Positions 13,202 to 14,451 of a DNA stretch of 14,451 bases are shown here, piece by piece; within the stretch, counting starts at the first letter, position 1; every line of letters starts with the position of its first letter. The position numbers and the translations under genes are program-made. Source of the stretch: DATFDN01 sp049591635 (GTDB taxonomy: Bacteria; Pseudomonadota; Alphaproteobacteria; Acetobacterales; Acetobacteraceae); NCBI GenBank assembly GCA_049591635.1, contig JBAWFF010000272.1:1-14451 (forward strand), given 5' to 3'. The notes beneath the pieces were generated by a model that saw nothing but the letters and a program-made list of their open reading frames with translations, did not search any database and was not told where the DNA came from.

Positions 13202-13222
13202 GTTAGCAGGTTCGACGTCTTC

Positions 13223-13972
13223 TCATAACGTCCAGCCGCCGTCGATCACCACGGCCTGGCCGGTCATGAACTTTGCCTCGTCGGAGGCGAGATAGACGGC
13301 GAGCGCGGCGATCTCCTCCGGCGTGCCCAGCCTGCCCATCGCCTGGCGGGCGATGAAGACGGCCCGGGCCGCCTCGGTGCCGCCGGCGGCCGCCGCGTTG
13401 GCGGCGATCCGGTCGTCGAGGCTCGGCGTTGCGATGGTGCCGGGGCAGATCGCGTTGCAGCGCACGCCCTGAGCCACGTAATCGGCGGCGACCCCCTTGG
13501 TCAGCCCGACCACCGCCGCCTTGGTCGTGCCGTAGACGAAGCGGCGCGGCGCGCCTTTGATCGACGAAACGGCGGACGCCATGTTGATGATCGACCCGCC
13601 GCCCTTCCCAAGCATTCCCGGAAGGAACGCCCGGATGGTGCGAAACATCGAACGGACGTTCAGATCGAACGCCAGCGACCATTCCTCCTCGGTCGCCTCC
13701 TCGATCGTGCCCTGGTGGACGAAGCCCGCGCAGTTGAACAGGATGTCGACCGGGCCGTGATCGGCCGCCGCGCGCGCCACGTCCTCGGGGCGCAGCACGT
13801 CGAGTCGGGCCGTGCGGATCGCCTCGGAGGCGATGACGCGGAGATTGGCCTCATTGATGTCGGTTGCAACGACTCGGGCACCCTCGGCGGCGAAGGCAAG
13901 CGCCGTCGCCCGCCCGATCCCTTGGCCGGCGGCGGTGACGAAGGCGGTCTTTCCGGCAAGTCGTGCTGACAT
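13223..13972 (-). CDS. SDR, probable 2-keto-3-deoxy-L-fuconate 4-dehydrogenase (DHRS6/BDH2-like)
   Basis: The 249-residue NAD-dependent SDR has TAAGQGIG at 13-20, Asp38 closing the second strand (NAD preference), N-C-A-G at 80-83, Asn105 and the triad Ser133, Tyr147, Lys151. That numbering coincides with human DHRS6, and Arg144 and Arg188, which could bind a carboxylate, are also in DHRS6-like positions. The sequence pattern (F-N-C-A-G-F-V-H-Q-G-T-I, N-A-I-C-P-G-T-I) is that of bacterial 2-keto-3-deoxy-L-fuconate dehydrogenases of the non-phosphorylative L-fucose route. Oxidation at C4 gives the diketo acid that the FAH-family neighbour would cleave. The alternative is a 3-hydroxybutyrate dehydrogenase-like activity. 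ATG 13972 follows AGGGAGCGAG; the longer frame to 14059 crosses the promoter region. A consensus -35 lies upstream. Confidence 0.93.
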   Translation of the reverse strand: MSARLAGKTAFVTAAGQGIGRATALAFAAEGARVVATDINEANLRVIASEAIRTARLDVLRPEDVARAAADHGPVDILFNCAGFVHQGTIEEATEEEWSLAFDLNVRSMFRTIRAFLPGMLGKGGGSIINMASAVSSIKGAPRRFVYGTTKAAVVGLTKGVAADYVAQGVRCNAICPGTIATPSLDDRIAANAAAAGGTEAARAVFIARQAMGRLGTPEEIAALAVYLASDEAKFMTGQAVVIDGGWTL

Positions 13973-13994
13973 GTCTCGCTCCCTGTAACCGGAA

Positions 13995-14022
13995 ATTGGT
14001 CGGGGGCGGCGGCGCGTGTCAA
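13995..14022 (-). promoter_or_regulatory. Candidate promoter of the 2-keto-3-deoxy-fuconate dehydrogenase gene
   Basis: The minus strand has a perfect TTGACA (14022-14017). With a 16-bp spacer, ACCAAT (14000-13995) is the best -10 (three of six). The weak -10 suggests activator dependence or a misplaced call. Its -35 overlaps the -35 of the divergent nagZ promoter. Confidence 0.4.
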
Positions 14023-14044
14023 CCGGGCCTGGCGCCCCTATGAT
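14016..14044 (+). promoter_or_regulatory. Candidate promoter of nagZ
   Basis: GTGTCA (14016-14021), 17-bp spacer, TATGAT (14039-14044): four of six and five of six matches. The predicted start near 14051 leaves about 26 nt of leader. TGATG - 8 bp - CATCA (14041-14058) is a small inverted repeat over the -10/start region that could bind a regulator, but it is short. Confidence 0.5.
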
Positions 14045-14076
14045 GGTGCGATGCATCACCCCGAATCGCGCCCAGG

Positions 14077-14451
14077 ATGAAAGCCGCCATCGTGGGCCTT
14101 TCCGGCCTCGTCCTGACGGTGGAGGAGGCGGCGATGCTGCGCGCGTGCCCGCCCGCCGGCGTGATCCTGTTCGCCCGCAACGTCAGCACCCCCGATCAGC
14201 TTCGCGCCCTGATGGCGGCGCTGCGCGAGGTGCTCGCCGAAACTGCCCTGCTGATGGTGGATCAGGAGGGCGGGCGCGTCGCCCGCCTGCGCCCGCCGCA
14301 CTGGGGCGCCCATCCGCCCGCTCGAGTGCTCGGTTCGCTGTTCGAGGCCTCGCCCGCGCGAGGGCTGCGCGCGGCGTTCCTGACCGGGGCGCTCATCGGG
14401 GGCGAGTGCGCCGCCGCCGGCTTCGACGTGGTGGCGGCGCCGGTGCTGGAT
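14077..14451 (+). CDS. nagZ: Beta-N-acetylhexosaminidase (GH3), N-terminal part
   Basis: The first 125 residues of a glycoside hydrolase family 3 enzyme; the rest lies beyond the right edge. Cytoplasmic NagZ removes N-acetylglucosamine from 1,6-anhydro-muropeptides in peptidoglycan recycling. G-L-S-G (7-10), the V-I-L-F-A-R-N strand (29-35), the substrate-binding VDQEGGRVARL (61-71) and G-F-D-V-V-A-A-P-V-L-D at the edge (115-125) are characteristic. The catalytic Asp-His loop and nucleophile Asp lie further on and are not seen. ATG 14077 is the only sensible in-frame start; AGG directly abuts it, so the Shine-Dalgarno is poor. It is a core gene, divergent from the catabolic SDR, and marks the right boundary of the catabolic block. 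Confidence 0.95.
   Translation, partial: MKAAIVGLSGLVLTVEEAAMLRACPPAGVILFARNVSTPDQLRALMAALREVLAETALLMVDQEGGRVARLRPPHWGAHPPARVLGSLFEASPARGLRAAFLTGALIGGECAAAGFDVVAAPVLD

Overview
The window is GC-rich and densely coded, with intergenic gaps under 170 bp, many 1-4 bp start/stop overlaps and GTG starts. Together with the gloB / gloB-linked methyltransferase pair and the NagZ type, this points to an alphaproteobacterium. My best guess is Rhodospirillales (Acetobacteraceae-like), but I hold anything below class loosely because no search could be run.

Left part (1-4389, all minus strand). Reading in the direction of transcription, from right to left: a class II aldolase/adducin-family protein, then two oligopeptide/dipeptide-type ABC ATPases (OppD-like, OppF-like). 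The three are translationally coupled through 4-bp overlaps and have a plausible promoter at 4418-4447. A paired-hairpin REP-like element (1448-1529) separates this unit from an iron-containing alcohol dehydrogenase, which is coupled to a short-chain dehydrogenase (SDR) cut by the window edge. No permease or substrate-binding protein accompanies the ATPases.

Core block (4558-7094). A tRNA-Ser(CGA) on the minus strand has a clear promoter. Next is gloB (glyoxalase II), divergent from a class I SAM-dependent methyltransferase. That methyltransferase meets a second, unassigned methyltransferase-like gene tail to tail, with the two stop codons overlapping.

Catabolic block (7163-13972). A flavin monooxygenase of the acyl-CoA-dehydrogenase fold (group D-like) diverges from a tightly packed plus-strand operon: luciferase-like (LLM) flavin oxidoreductase, alpha/beta hydrolase, HSL-family esterase. 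Converging on it from the right are an SDR, a fumarylacetoacetate-hydrolase (FAH) family enzyme and a second SDR. The last two look like the final steps of non-phosphorylative L-fucose/L-rhamnose-type acid sugar degradation (2-keto-3-deoxy-L-fuconate 4-dehydrogenase and 2,4-diketo-3-deoxy-L-fuconate hydrolase, giving pyruvate and lactate). A second copy of the REP-like element lies between them.

Right edge: nagZ (beta-N-acetylhexosaminidase of peptidoglycan recycling) begins on the plus strand. It diverges from the second SDR through a 104-bp spacer in which the best candidate -35 boxes of the two genes overlap.

Overall this is ordinary core genes interleaved with small oxidative/hydrolytic catabolic operons. 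I see no phage, plasmid, CRISPR, insertion sequence or defence system. The most interesting points are the oxygenase/hydrolase cluster of unknown substrate, the aldolase homologue lacking its catalytic Glu that is coupled to orphan ABC ATPases, and the two oppositely oriented REP-like elements.
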